From Yersinia vastinensis (GTDB taxonomy: Bacteria > Pseudomonadota > Gammaproteobacteria > Enterobacterales > Enterobacteriaceae), in contig NZ_CACVAF010000002.1 in assembly GCF_902726565.1 (NCBI RefSeq), positions 1-64,000 of the forward strand: 64,000 nt of DNA, in the 5' to 3' direction. The stretch's first letter is position 1. Each line of letters starts with the position of its first letter. The notes under the pieces are model-generated. The model did not search any database, was not told the origin of the DNA, and was given only the letters and a program-made list of their open reading frames with translations. A program made the position numbers and the translations under genes. This document shows positions 55,324 to 63,291 of the stretch, one piece after another.

Positions 55324-56145
55324 TCAGCCACGGGCATAAGCCGCTGCTTTTTCAAACAAAGCCTGATCCGGACGAATACCGGTATACAACACAAATTGCT
55401 CAACTGCCTGAATAGCAAAGACTTCAGCACCAGTAATTACCGTTTTATTTTGTGCTTTGGCATCGCTTATTAATGGCGTAATGGCGGGCAGTGCCACAAC
55501 ATCAAAAATAACCTCCGCTTGATTGACTTCGCTCTGGGTAAAAGCCATGTTGTCGGCATCTTTGCCACCAGCCATGCCCACAGGGGTAGCGTTAATAAGC
55601 ATATCGGCCTGCACACCTTGCATATCAGGCTGATAGATGTAGCCAGATTGTTCAGCAAGTTGCTTACCGGTCTTTTCATTGGTCGCGATAATAAATCCCT
55701 GTTTAAAACCGGCATTTTTCAGCGCAAAAGCCACCGCCTTCGCCATTCCACCACTGCCGCGCAAAGCAAAAACTTTGTTGGGTGATACCTGATAGGTCTG
55801 GAGCAGTTTCGCAATAGCGATATAGTCGGTGTTGTACGCTTTCAGATATCCATCCGTATTAACCAAGGTATTAACTGAATTAATTGCTGCGGCTGATGGA
55901 TCCATCTCATCCACCATCGGGATAACCGCCTCTTTGAATGGCATTGAGATGGCACAACCACGAAATCCTAGCGCCCTCACCCCACCAATTGCCGCTGTCA
56001 GATCTGTCGTGGTAAAGGCTTTATACAGATAGTCGAGATCCAGGGCATCGTACAAAAAATTGTGGAAACGAGTGCCAAAATTACTGGGTCTGGCAGCCAA
56101 AGAAATACACACCTTGGTGTCTTTGTTTAAATATCGGGTCATCAT
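55324..56145 (-). CDS. Shikimate dehydrogenase-like protein (SDH-L, HI0607 type)
   Basis: The 273-residue protein (or 272 from Met2) has the SDH fold. RPSNFGTRFHNFLYDALDLD, GCAISMPFKEAVIP (catalytic Lys), INSVNTLVN and YLKAYNTDY (catalytic Asp) are in order, with NADP-binding LRGSGGMAKAVAFAL. The substrate-binding ISLAARPSNFG differs from the SxSxxxHN of AroE and matches the SDH-L protein of Haemophilus. Real substrate unknown. It is transcribed divergently from an SgrR-like regulator. Confidence 0.9.
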   Translation of the reverse strand: MMTRYLNKDTKVCISLAARPSNFGTRFHNFLYDALDLDYLYKAFTTTDLTAAIGGVRALGFRGCAISMPFKEAVIPMVDEMDPSAAAINSVNTLVNTDGYLKAYNTDYIAIAKLLQTYQVSPNKVFALRGSGGMAKAVAFALKNAGFKQGFIIATNEKTGKQLAEQSGYIYQPDMQGVQADMLINATPVGMAGGKDADNMAFTQSEVNQAEVIFDVVALPAITPLISDAKAQNKTVITGAEVFAIQAVEQFVLYTGIRPDQALFEKAAAYARG

Positions 56146-56241
56146 CTCACCTTAAATAATTAAGCTTGCTGTGATAAAAATTATCGGCTAAAAAGATGAT
56201 ATTAAAAACTGCTGACTTTTCGTCAATTGAGTTCCTTTTTT

Positions 56242-58029
56242 ATGACCAGCCGACGTCTTGAACAACAATATTTACGATTATTGAACCTGGTCGGTAGACA
56301 GCCGGTTGAGATTACATTGCAAGAACTCGCCGATAAACTCAGTTGTTCCAAGCGCCACATGCGGACATTATTAGTTCAGATGCAGCAAGCTGGCTGGTTA
56401 ATCTGGCAGGCGGAAGCTGGTCGTGGCCGTCGGTCACATCTGCAACTATTGCGGAACACTCATCAATTATTGATCGAAAAAGCGGAACAGTTGCTTGATG
56501 CGGGTGATTTTAATGGCGCTATTGCACTACTCGGAAAAGATAAACAGCTTATCACTCCGTTGCTGCGAACTAAGCTGGGATATCGGGTGCGGGATGACTA
56601 TCAAGCATTACGTATTCCTTACTATCGAACCATGCCAAACCTTTGTCCCGGCACGCCACTGCGTCGCTCCGAACGGCATTTAGTACGGCAGATTTTTAAT
56701 GGGCTGACGCGAATAGACGAGGAAACCGGTGAGGTAACGACAGATTTAGCTCATCGTTGGCGTAGATTAGACCCTCTGCACTGGCGCTTTTATTTACGCC
56801 CTGCGGTGCAGTTCCACGATGGAAGAGAGCTTTCCAGCCGTGATGTCGTCAGCTCATTAACCCGCTGCGCCAAGCTGCCTCTGTTTTCACATATCCGCCA
56901 AGTTAGTCAACATGGGTTGCTGGGGGTGGTTATTGAGCTTAATCAGCCAGATTCTCAGCTTCCCTTATTGCTGGCCCATCATAGCGCACTGATTTTGCCT
57001 GAAGACTCTGTTTCACAACCAGATTTTGCCAAGCACCCTGTAGGAACCGGCCCCTATCGGGTCGCCGAAAACGATGACTGGCATTTGCAGATGAAATCTT
57101 TTGACCACTATTTTGGTTTTCGTGGTCTGTTAGACGAAGTTGAAGTCCTTATCTTTCCTGATCTAGCCCGTCAGCCAAGTACCTCCCCACAGGCATTATC
57201 CGAGCAACTGAGCATAGCGAATATCCAAAGTGCGACTTGGCTGAGTTCCAGTATCAGTGATATTGATTATGTCTCTGGTTTTGCTGCTGGCCTGACCGGT
57301 AAACCATCCGATGCAACGCAAGAAATGTTTCTGGAGCGAGGCGGATACTTTTTACTGTGTGATAGCCGCTCGCCACACTGGCGTAGCATTAAGCAGCGCT
57401 GCTGGTTACGAGAAACCCTCAATCCCTATAATCTCATTCAACGTTTAATTGACCCTATTCGTCCTTTCTGGGTCCCTGCGAGTAGTGTGTTACCCACATG
57501 GTTTCACGGCATTGATTCCGGGGATAAATGCTCTCCTTTCACTACTCCTCCCGTTACTCCCGATGAAATGCCGGTACTGACGCTGGCTTATCATGCACAA
57601 CACCCAGAATATGCCATGTTAGTGACGGAAATGACGCACATTCTGGCGACACAAGGCATCCGTCTGGAAGCATCCGAGCTTGATTACACCACTTGGGCCA
57701 GCGGTGATGCGAATATTGATTTGTGGTTGGGGACAGTCAATTTTGCTATTCCCGAAGAGTGGAATGTCACGGCTTGGTTATTGGGTTCCCCATTACTGCG
57801 CCAATCCATCACTGGTGGTGATGAAGATCGTTTACAAGCCTACCTCAATGATTGGCGCAACCAATCCCTCAACGCCGAACAATTGATCAGAGATGTCATT
57901 GCCACTGGCTGGTTGCAGCCATTATTCCACCACTGGATGCGCCTCAAAGCCCCCGAGCAAGCCCAAGGTGCTCACTTGAATAACCTCGGTTGGTTTGATT
58001 TCCAAACCACTTGGCTAGAGCCAGAATAA
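56242..58029 (+). CDS. SgrR-family transcriptional regulator
   Basis: ATG 56242 gives 595 residues; a TTG at 56227 is possible. The N-terminus is a winged helix (LEQQYLRLLNLVGRQPVEIT; LSCSKRHMRTLLVQMQQAGW). The rest resembles periplasmic oligopeptide/solute-binding proteins (LHWRFYLRPAVQFHDGRELS, HPVGTGPYRV) and ends NNLGWFDFQTTWLEPE. E. coli SgrR (551 residues) controls sgrS and thiamine-transport genes; this one is longer, has no sgrS-like gap and is probably a paralogue. Confidence 0.85.
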   Translation: MTSRRLEQQYLRLLNLVGRQPVEITLQELADKLSCSKRHMRTLLVQMQQAGWLIWQAEAGRGRRSHLQLLRNTHQLLIEKAEQLLDAGDFNGAIALLGKDKQLITPLLRTKLGYRVRDDYQALRIPYYRTMPNLCPGTPLRRSERHLVRQIFNGLTRIDEETGEVTTDLAHRWRRLDPLHWRFYLRPAVQFHDGRELSSRDVVSSLTRCAKLPLFSHIRQVSQHGLLGVVIELNQPDSQLPLLLAHHSALILPEDSVSQPDFAKHPVGTGPYRVAENDDWHLQMKSFDHYFGFRGLLDEVEVLIFPDLARQPSTSPQALSEQLSIANIQSATWLSSSISDIDYVSGFAAGLTGKPSDATQEMFLERGGYFLLCDSRSPHWRSIKQRCWLRETLNPYNLIQRLIDPIRPFWVPASSVLPTWFHGIDSGDKCSPFTTPPVTPDEMPVLTLAYHAQHPEYAMLVTEMTHILATQGIRLEASELDYTTWASGDANIDLWLGTVNFAIPEEWNVTAWLLGSPLLRQSITGGDEDRLQAYLNDWRNQSLNAEQLIRDVIATGWLQPLFHHWMRLKAPEQAQGAHLNNLGWFDFQTTWLEPE

Positions 58030-58422
58030 CAATGACTGATATTAACAAGGTAGAATCAATTAAGAGCAAATATTAATATTGCAGAAAATAGCGAGTGGTT
58101 TTATATAAATATTTAATTTAAGTTCCATTTAAAAATATCATTTAAACTAACGCGTAAAATTAACTTCATGATTTAACAACGACCTTTAGCAACAGCCGTT
58201 AACCAGGGCGAAATCTCGTTATTATTTCTTGACGGCGATCATGGTTGAATGGTATTTACTCTTCAAGGGAAGTAAGAGTATTGGTTATTAAATTACAACA
58301 TTAAACATACATAATTAAAATAAATTCATAGCTTAAAATAAATAATAACAAGAAATACTTTCCTTAATGGACTAAACCAAGAAATGATTTCTTGGCATAA
58401 GTAATCAATGGAGGAGTACACT
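58030..58422 (+). promoter_or_regulatory. AT-rich leader of the RiPP precursor gene
   Basis: This 393-bp gap has no ORF of note. It contains a perfect dyad CCAAGAAA-TGA-TTTCTTGG (58377-58395), 27 bases before the precursor ATG, and a TACTCTT/AAGAGTA dyad (58257-58280). Many TA-rich stretches could serve as -10. Much lower GC than the neighbouring chromosome. Confidence 0.6.
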
Positions 58423-58578
58423 ATGTCTCGTTTAAAAAAAGAAATCACTGAAACTAAAACTGCAATTGGCACCAATAAAGCTAAAAAAAATCAACCTCAA
58501 CATCTCGCTGATGATCTCCTTGATCAGATCGCTGGTGGCTGGGTAAATGCGTTCTTAAACTGGTCTAGAAGCTTTTAG
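58423..58578 (+). CDS. xyeA: XYE-type RiPP precursor (double-glycine leader, 12-residue core)
   Basis: The 51-residue ORF starts at ATG 58423 behind TGGAGGAG. Residues 1-39 form a leader ending HLADDLLDQIAGG, a double-glycine cleavage site of the type cut by C39 peptidases. The core, residues 40-51, is WVNAFLNWSRSF. It holds three aromatic-X-X units: WVN, FLN and WSR. In the XYE group radical SAM enzymes link an aromatic ring to the third residue of each unit, making three-residue cyclophanes. The maturase and exporter genes follow. A hairpin after the stop separates it from them. Confidence 0.92.
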   Translation: MSRLKKEITETKTAIGTNKAKKNQPQHLADDLLDQIAGGWVNAFLNWSRSF

Positions 58579-58596
58579 ATTTAAATGCTAAACGAC

Positions 58597-58618
58597 GGGG
58601 CTACCAATTGGTGGCCCC
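58597..58618 (+). terminator. Stem-loop between precursor and maturase genes
   Basis: GGGGCTACC-AATT-GGTGGCCCC is a 9-bp stem (one U-G) followed by TATTTAAC. Such hairpins after RiPP precursor genes let the precursor be made in excess over the enzymes. A second small stem, CCAGAA/TTCTGG (58639-58657), touches the maturase ribosome site (AAGGAG). Confidence 0.75.
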
Positions 58619-58672
58619 TATTTAACTTGCTTTACAGTCCAGAATTTCAATTTCTGGAAGGAGTGTAGAGGT

Positions 58673-59857
58673 ATGGGTCATTTACTAACAAAAAAAAGGA
58701 TTAAACATTTTGAAATAATCTTAAAAATAAGTGAGCGCTGTAATATAAATTGTGATTATTGCTATGTATTTAACAAAGGAAACTCAGATGCTGATAACAA
58801 TCCAGCTAGAATTTCCAATAAAAACATTGGTCATCTAGCCAATTTTTTACAACGAGCCTGTTTGGAGTATGAGATTGATACTTTACAAATTGATTTTCAT
58901 GGTGGAGAACCACTACTAATGAAAAAAGAACACTTCGCCAATATGTGTATTCAATTAATTTCAGGTAACTATTGTGGCTCAAATATCAGGCTCGCATTGC
59001 AAACCAACGGCATACTTATTGACGATGAATGGATATCGTTATTCGAAAAGTATTCAGTGAATGTCAGTCTCTCAATTGACGGCCCTAAACATATTAATGA
59101 TCGTCATCGCCTAGACACCAAAGGGCGTAGCACTTATGAAGGCACTGTTCGTGGCCTCCGTCTGCTTCAAAGTGCTTATCAACAAGGTAGGCTCCCCTCC
59201 GCCCCTGGAATTTTGTGTGTCGCTAATGCTCAGGCAAACGGCGCTGAAATCTATCGACACTTCGTTGACGATTTGGGTGTTTACGGTTTTGATTTTCTAA
59301 TACCTGATGACTCTTACAACGATGTGAATATTGATCCTATCGGAATTGGTCGATTTCTCAATGAGGCGTTGGATGAGTGGGTGAAGGACAATAATCCCAA
59401 GATGTTTGTTCGCCACTTCCAAACGCACTTTGCCAGCCTACTCGGTGTAAAAAATATTGGTATTTTAGGGCAGTCATCAAATATCACTGGGATATATGCC
59501 TTTACTGTCGGCTCAGATGGCTCTATACGTGTGGATGATACCTTACGATCAACATCAGACCGAATATTCAATACTATTGGCCATATTTCTGAAATCAATC
59601 TGTCTGATGTATTAAATAGTCCACAAGCCCAAGAATATTCTTCCATTGGACAATGCCTGCCAAACGAATGTAAAGGTTGTATTTGGGAAAACATCTGTAC
59701 CGGTGGGCGTTTAGTCAATCGATTTTCATCTGAAGAGCGCTTTAAGCACAAGTCCGTTTATTGTTATTCCATAAGAAGTTTTCTAAGCCGCGCATCTGCC
59801 CATCTACTGAATATGGGCATCAAGGAAGAACGTATTATGACATCAATTTGCCAATAA
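58673..59857 (+). CDS. xyeB: Radical SAM/SPASM peptide maturase (three-residue cyclophane former)
   Basis: The 394-residue protein has the radical SAM motif C-x3-C-x2-C at Cys23, Cys27, Cys30 (ERCNINCDYCYVF), GGEP-like FHGGEPLL, and QTNGILID. The C-terminal SPASM domain has Cys328, Cys333, Cys336, Cys342 and Cys364 (CLPNECKGCIWENICTGG), for extra Fe-S clusters. ATG 58673 follows AAGGAG. It lies directly after the precursor gene. XyeB enzymes make C-C bonds between an aromatic residue and a residue two places on. Confidence 0.92.
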   Translation: MGHLLTKKRIKHFEIILKISERCNINCDYCYVFNKGNSDADNNPARISNKNIGHLANFLQRACLEYEIDTLQIDFHGGEPLLMKKEHFANMCIQLISGNYCGSNIRLALQTNGILIDDEWISLFEKYSVNVSLSIDGPKHINDRHRLDTKGRSTYEGTVRGLRLLQSAYQQGRLPSAPGILCVANAQANGAEIYRHFVDDLGVYGFDFLIPDDSYNDVNIDPIGIGRFLNEALDEWVKDNNPKMFVRHFQTHFASLLGVKNIGILGQSSNITGIYAFTVGSDGSIRVDDTLRSTSDRIFNTIGHISEINLSDVLNSPQAQEYSSIGQCLPNECKGCIWENICTGGRLVNRFSSEERFKHKSVYCYSIRSFLSRASAHLLNMGIKEERIMTSICQ

Positions 59858-59887
59858 CTGGATACATGGTGAAGGAGCGCCTTCAAA

Positions 59888-61171
59888 TTGATTAATAGAC
59901 ACCCTATTTTCAGACCGGAAGCTATAGAACATAGTTTTCATCATTGGCTAGGTAGCCCGCAAGTCATTACCCCTGTTGGCGCGTCTATTTGGGTCATGCT
60001 CGCACTGGCGCTTATTATCGGCCTCATTGCATTTTTGGTCGTAGGTGATTACACGCAAAGAGTCACTCTGACCGGTACCGTTATTCACCACCCTGCCGTG
60101 GCGCGAATAACCCCCTCTCATGATGGAGTTATTGTCAGCAGCTTCGCTGCGGAGGGGAAAATGGTTCGTGCAGGGGAGGTGATTTTTATCGTGAACATGG
60201 AAACGCAAACAGCGAATGGCGGCACAAAACATCAAATAACTTCATCATTAAAATCTCAGAAAGCCACCATTGAGCGAGAAATAAAACTCAAATCAGCGGC
60301 AGCAGATACCGAGAAAAGCTTTCTTGCCCAGAACCTAAAAAATAAAGAAGTTGAACTGCAAAAAATGAATGGTTTGCTTACTCAATCAGCACAACAAACA
60401 TCATGGTTACTGAAAAAAGCAGAGCACTTCAAGAGATTAGTTCACAAAGGGATAGCCCTTGAAACAGAACATATGAGCCGCCGCTCCGAGTATTACAATG
60501 CCTCAATTCAGCTTGCTGCCTTCCAACGAGAAAAGGTGAAACTACAGGGGGAAATTATCAGCATCAAAGCTAGGCTAGCAGTAATTCGCAACGAGGTTGA
60601 GTCCTCACTAGAGATGTTACTCCGGCAGACTGCACGGTTGGACCAAGATTTAGTATCGGTTGAAGAGCGACGAGAATTGCATGTAACATCGCCTATTACT
60701 GGCACATTAACCGGTATTACAGGATTAACCGGCCACACTGTTCAGGCAACCCAAGAATTGGCAAGTGTTGTACCAGCATCGGGGCACGCCGAAGTGGAGA
60801 TTTTTGCCACTGCCGAAGCTATCGGTGAATTACGTGAGGGCCAGTCAGTAAGATTGCGCTTCGACGCCTACCCCTACCAATGGTTTGGGCAATATAGCGG
60901 CACAGTAAAGTCAATTTCGGCTACCTCAATCGAGCAAAACTTAGATGTAAATAGAGGGCAGGCTCGTCAGTTGCCACTGCGGTATTTCCAAGTGCGAGTG
61001 AGTCCTAAAAATAACGGGGTACTTCTGGCAGGGAAAACCTATCCTCTACGTCCAGGAATCGGTGTTGAAACTGATATCTTCATCAGGAAACGACCACTCT
61101 ACCAATGGTTACTTTTTCCCCTCAAAAATAGTCATATCACCACTCAAAGTAAGCCGAGAGATGCCGCATGA
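59888..61171 (+). CDS. HlyD-type membrane fusion protein
   Basis: TTG 59888 with AAGGAG ten bases upstream gives 427 residues; no better ATG is near the start. One N-terminal membrane segment (MLALALIIGLIAFLVVGDYT, about 37-56), a lipoyl-like half (HPAVARITPSHDGVIVSS), long coiled coil (about 110-240), then LHVTSPITGTLTGITGLTG and a C-terminal beta domain. It would link the ABC exporter to an outer-membrane channel. It overlaps the exporter gene by ATGA. Confidence 0.9.
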   Translation: MINRHPIFRPEAIEHSFHHWLGSPQVITPVGASIWVMLALALIIGLIAFLVVGDYTQRVTLTGTVIHHPAVARITPSHDGVIVSSFAAEGKMVRAGEVIFIVNMETQTANGGTKHQITSSLKSQKATIEREIKLKSAAADTEKSFLAQNLKNKEVELQKMNGLLTQSAQQTSWLLKKAEHFKRLVHKGIALETEHMSRRSEYYNASIQLAAFQREKVKLQGEIISIKARLAVIRNEVESSLEMLLRQTARLDQDLVSVEERRELHVTSPITGTLTGITGLTGHTVQATQELASVVPASGHAEVEIFATAEAIGELREGQSVRLRFDAYPYQWFGQYSGTVKSISATSIEQNLDVNRGQARQLPLRYFQVRVSPKNNGVLLAGKTYPLRPGIGVETDIFIRKRPLYQWLLFPLKNSHITTQSKPRDAA

Positions 61172-63291
61172 AAAGTTACTTTTCTCCTCTCCGACAACGC
61201 TTGCCACTAGTGATGCAAACCGAGGCAACAGAGTGCGGGCTGGCCTGTATGGCGATGATTGCAAGCTATTATGGTCTTAACATGGATCTCCATGCCCTGC
61301 GTAAACACTTTCAAGTGTCGCTGAAAGGGATGAGTTTGCGGAATCTTATCGTGCTTGCCGATCGCTTATCCTTAGGTTCGCGTCCCGTGCAGGCTGATAT
61401 GGACAGCGCTCATCAGCTAAGAACCCCCTGTATCCTGCATTGGTCATTTAACCACTTTGTGGTACTGAAAAAATTTTCTCGCCACGGAGCCATCATCCTA
61501 GACCCAGCCAAAGGTGAACGCCGAATTTCTTTTACTGAGTTATCCCAGCATTTTACCGGTATCGCACTTGAAGTTTGGCCTAATCAGAATTTTCAGCGCC
61601 GGACTGAAAAAAAAACCATTCGGCTGCTGGATATGTTCAAAAATGTATCAGGGTTGCCACGGGCTTTAACCCAAGTATTAACCCTTTCGCTATGCATCGA
61701 ACTTCTTGCTATGGTCGTACCGATGGCAGCTCAATTCACTATCGATATGGTGTTAAAGTCTGGCGATATTGATTTGGTATCACTGATAACTTGGGGAATT
61801 ATTGCTTTATTGCTCTTTAGAGCCTTGTTCAGCCTAGTTCGAGCTTGGGCGGTTATCTCTGTTAAATACACATTGGGCATCCAATGGAACTCTGGACTTT
61901 TTAGTCATTTGATCCGATTACCTGTGTCCTATTTCGAAAAGCGCCATATTGGTGATGTCAGTTCACGCTTTAACTCGCTGTCAGTTGTGCAAGATGCTTT
62001 TACCGCGGAAATGGTGGCATCGCTGCTGGATATTGTGGTGATCATTGGGCTGTTCTTTCTGATGTGGGCCTATAATGGCCAGCTCGTAGTCATTGTTGTA
62101 TTGATATCCGTTCTCTATGCTGCCATCAAATTCTTTCTTTTTGGTGCCTATCGTTCTGCCAATCTGGAAGCTATTGCTCACGAAGCTAAACAACAGTCGC
62201 ATTTCCTCGAAACCATTCGCGGAATCGCGTGCGTCAAAATCTTTGATCTAGTTGAACGTCGGCGATCTGATTGGCTCAATTTAGTTATCGATGAAGCTAA
62301 TGCCAAAGCCTACCTTTTTAAAATAGATCTGGCGACACAGACTATAGGTCTTTTGTTAATCGGCTTGTCCTCGGCGATAACATTATGGTTAGGAGCTAAA
62401 CTGATCGGTGAAGGCACAGCGACTACAGGCATGCTGTTTGCTTTCTTGATTTATTCGGATATGTACATCACTCGAACCATACGAGTCATTGATTCTATTA
62501 TCAAACTACGTTTGATTGATATGCACAGTGAGCATCTCTCCGACGTCGCGCTTGCCCTTCCAGAGCTTGAAATAGGTGAGAAAAATGTGGCTACGCCCAA
62601 TACCATTGCTGGCGACATTGAAGTTAAGGGCCTGAGTTATCGCTATGGCGACGGTGAACCCGCCGTATTTGAAAATGTGTTTCTGTCTATCAAGGCCGGG
62701 GAAAGCATTGCCATAATCGGGCCATCGGGTTGCGGTAAATCAACCCTCCTTAAAATAATGGGGGGTTTAGCGCCTCAGGAAAGTGGCTCTATTTTATTAG
62801 ATGGCGTAGATGTACAACGATTGGGTTTAGGCGTCTACCGTAAAAGCATTGCCTATGTATTACAAGAGGATAGGCTCTTTGCCGGATCCTTGCTTGATAA
62901 CATCAGTTCATTTGATATTCATCCTGAAAATGAATGGGTATTTGAATGTGCTCGCATGGCATCAATTCATTCTGAGATTGAAGCCATGCCAATGAAGTAT
63001 GAAACGATGGTCGGCGACATGGGGAACACTCTATCCGGTGGGCAGCGCCAACGTATCTCTCTGGCTCGAGCTTTATATAAACGCCCACGAATATTATTTC
63101 TTGACGAAGCAACCAGTGACTTGGATATCGACAACGAAACTCGAATTAATGATTCGATACGTGCGTTGAACATAACCCGGGTTTTTATCGCCCACCGCCC
63201 AACAATGATTGCCATGGCGGATAGGGTATTTGATCTCAGCAAAAATGTTGAAATGGAAAAGGATAATCCTCATGCTTTTTTTATCCAATAA
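61168..63291 (+). CDS. Peptidase-containing ABC exporter (C39)
   Basis: The 707-residue protein has all three bacteriocin-exporter modules. The N-terminal C39 peptidase has Cys23 (TECGLACMAM), His96 (WSFNHFVVL) and Asp112 (ILDPAKG). Six membrane segments span about 160-430. The ATPase has GPSGCGKSTLLK, LSGGQRQRISLARAL and ILFLDEATSDLD. It would cut the precursor after Gly-Gly and export the core. An adaptor gene precedes it. Confidence 0.95.
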   Translation: MKSYFSPLRQRLPLVMQTEATECGLACMAMIASYYGLNMDLHALRKHFQVSLKGMSLRNLIVLADRLSLGSRPVQADMDSAHQLRTPCILHWSFNHFVVLKKFSRHGAIILDPAKGERRISFTELSQHFTGIALEVWPNQNFQRRTEKKTIRLLDMFKNVSGLPRALTQVLTLSLCIELLAMVVPMAAQFTIDMVLKSGDIDLVSLITWGIIALLLFRALFSLVRAWAVISVKYTLGIQWNSGLFSHLIRLPVSYFEKRHIGDVSSRFNSLSVVQDAFTAEMVASLLDIVVIIGLFFLMWAYNGQLVVIVVLISVLYAAIKFFLFGAYRSANLEAIAHEAKQQSHFLETIRGIACVKIFDLVERRRSDWLNLVIDEANAKAYLFKIDLATQTIGLLLIGLSSAITLWLGAKLIGEGTATTGMLFAFLIYSDMYITRTIRVIDSIIKLRLIDMHSEHLSDVALALPELEIGEKNVATPNTIAGDIEVKGLSYRYGDGEPAVFENVFLSIKAGESIAIIGPSGCGKSTLLKIMGGLAPQESGSILLDGVDVQRLGLGVYRKSIAYVLQEDRLFAGSLLDNISSFDIHPENEWVFECARMASIHSEIEAMPMKYETMVGDMGNTLSGGQRQRISLARALYKRPRILFLDEATSDLDIDNETRINDSIRALNITRVFIAHRPTMIAMADRVFDLSKNVEMEKDNPHAFFIQ

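Noticed and set aside
56146-56241. SgrS-like sRNA between the SDH-L gene and the SgrR-like gene
   Set aside because: Less than 100 bp, no T-rich terminator or stem of the right kind.
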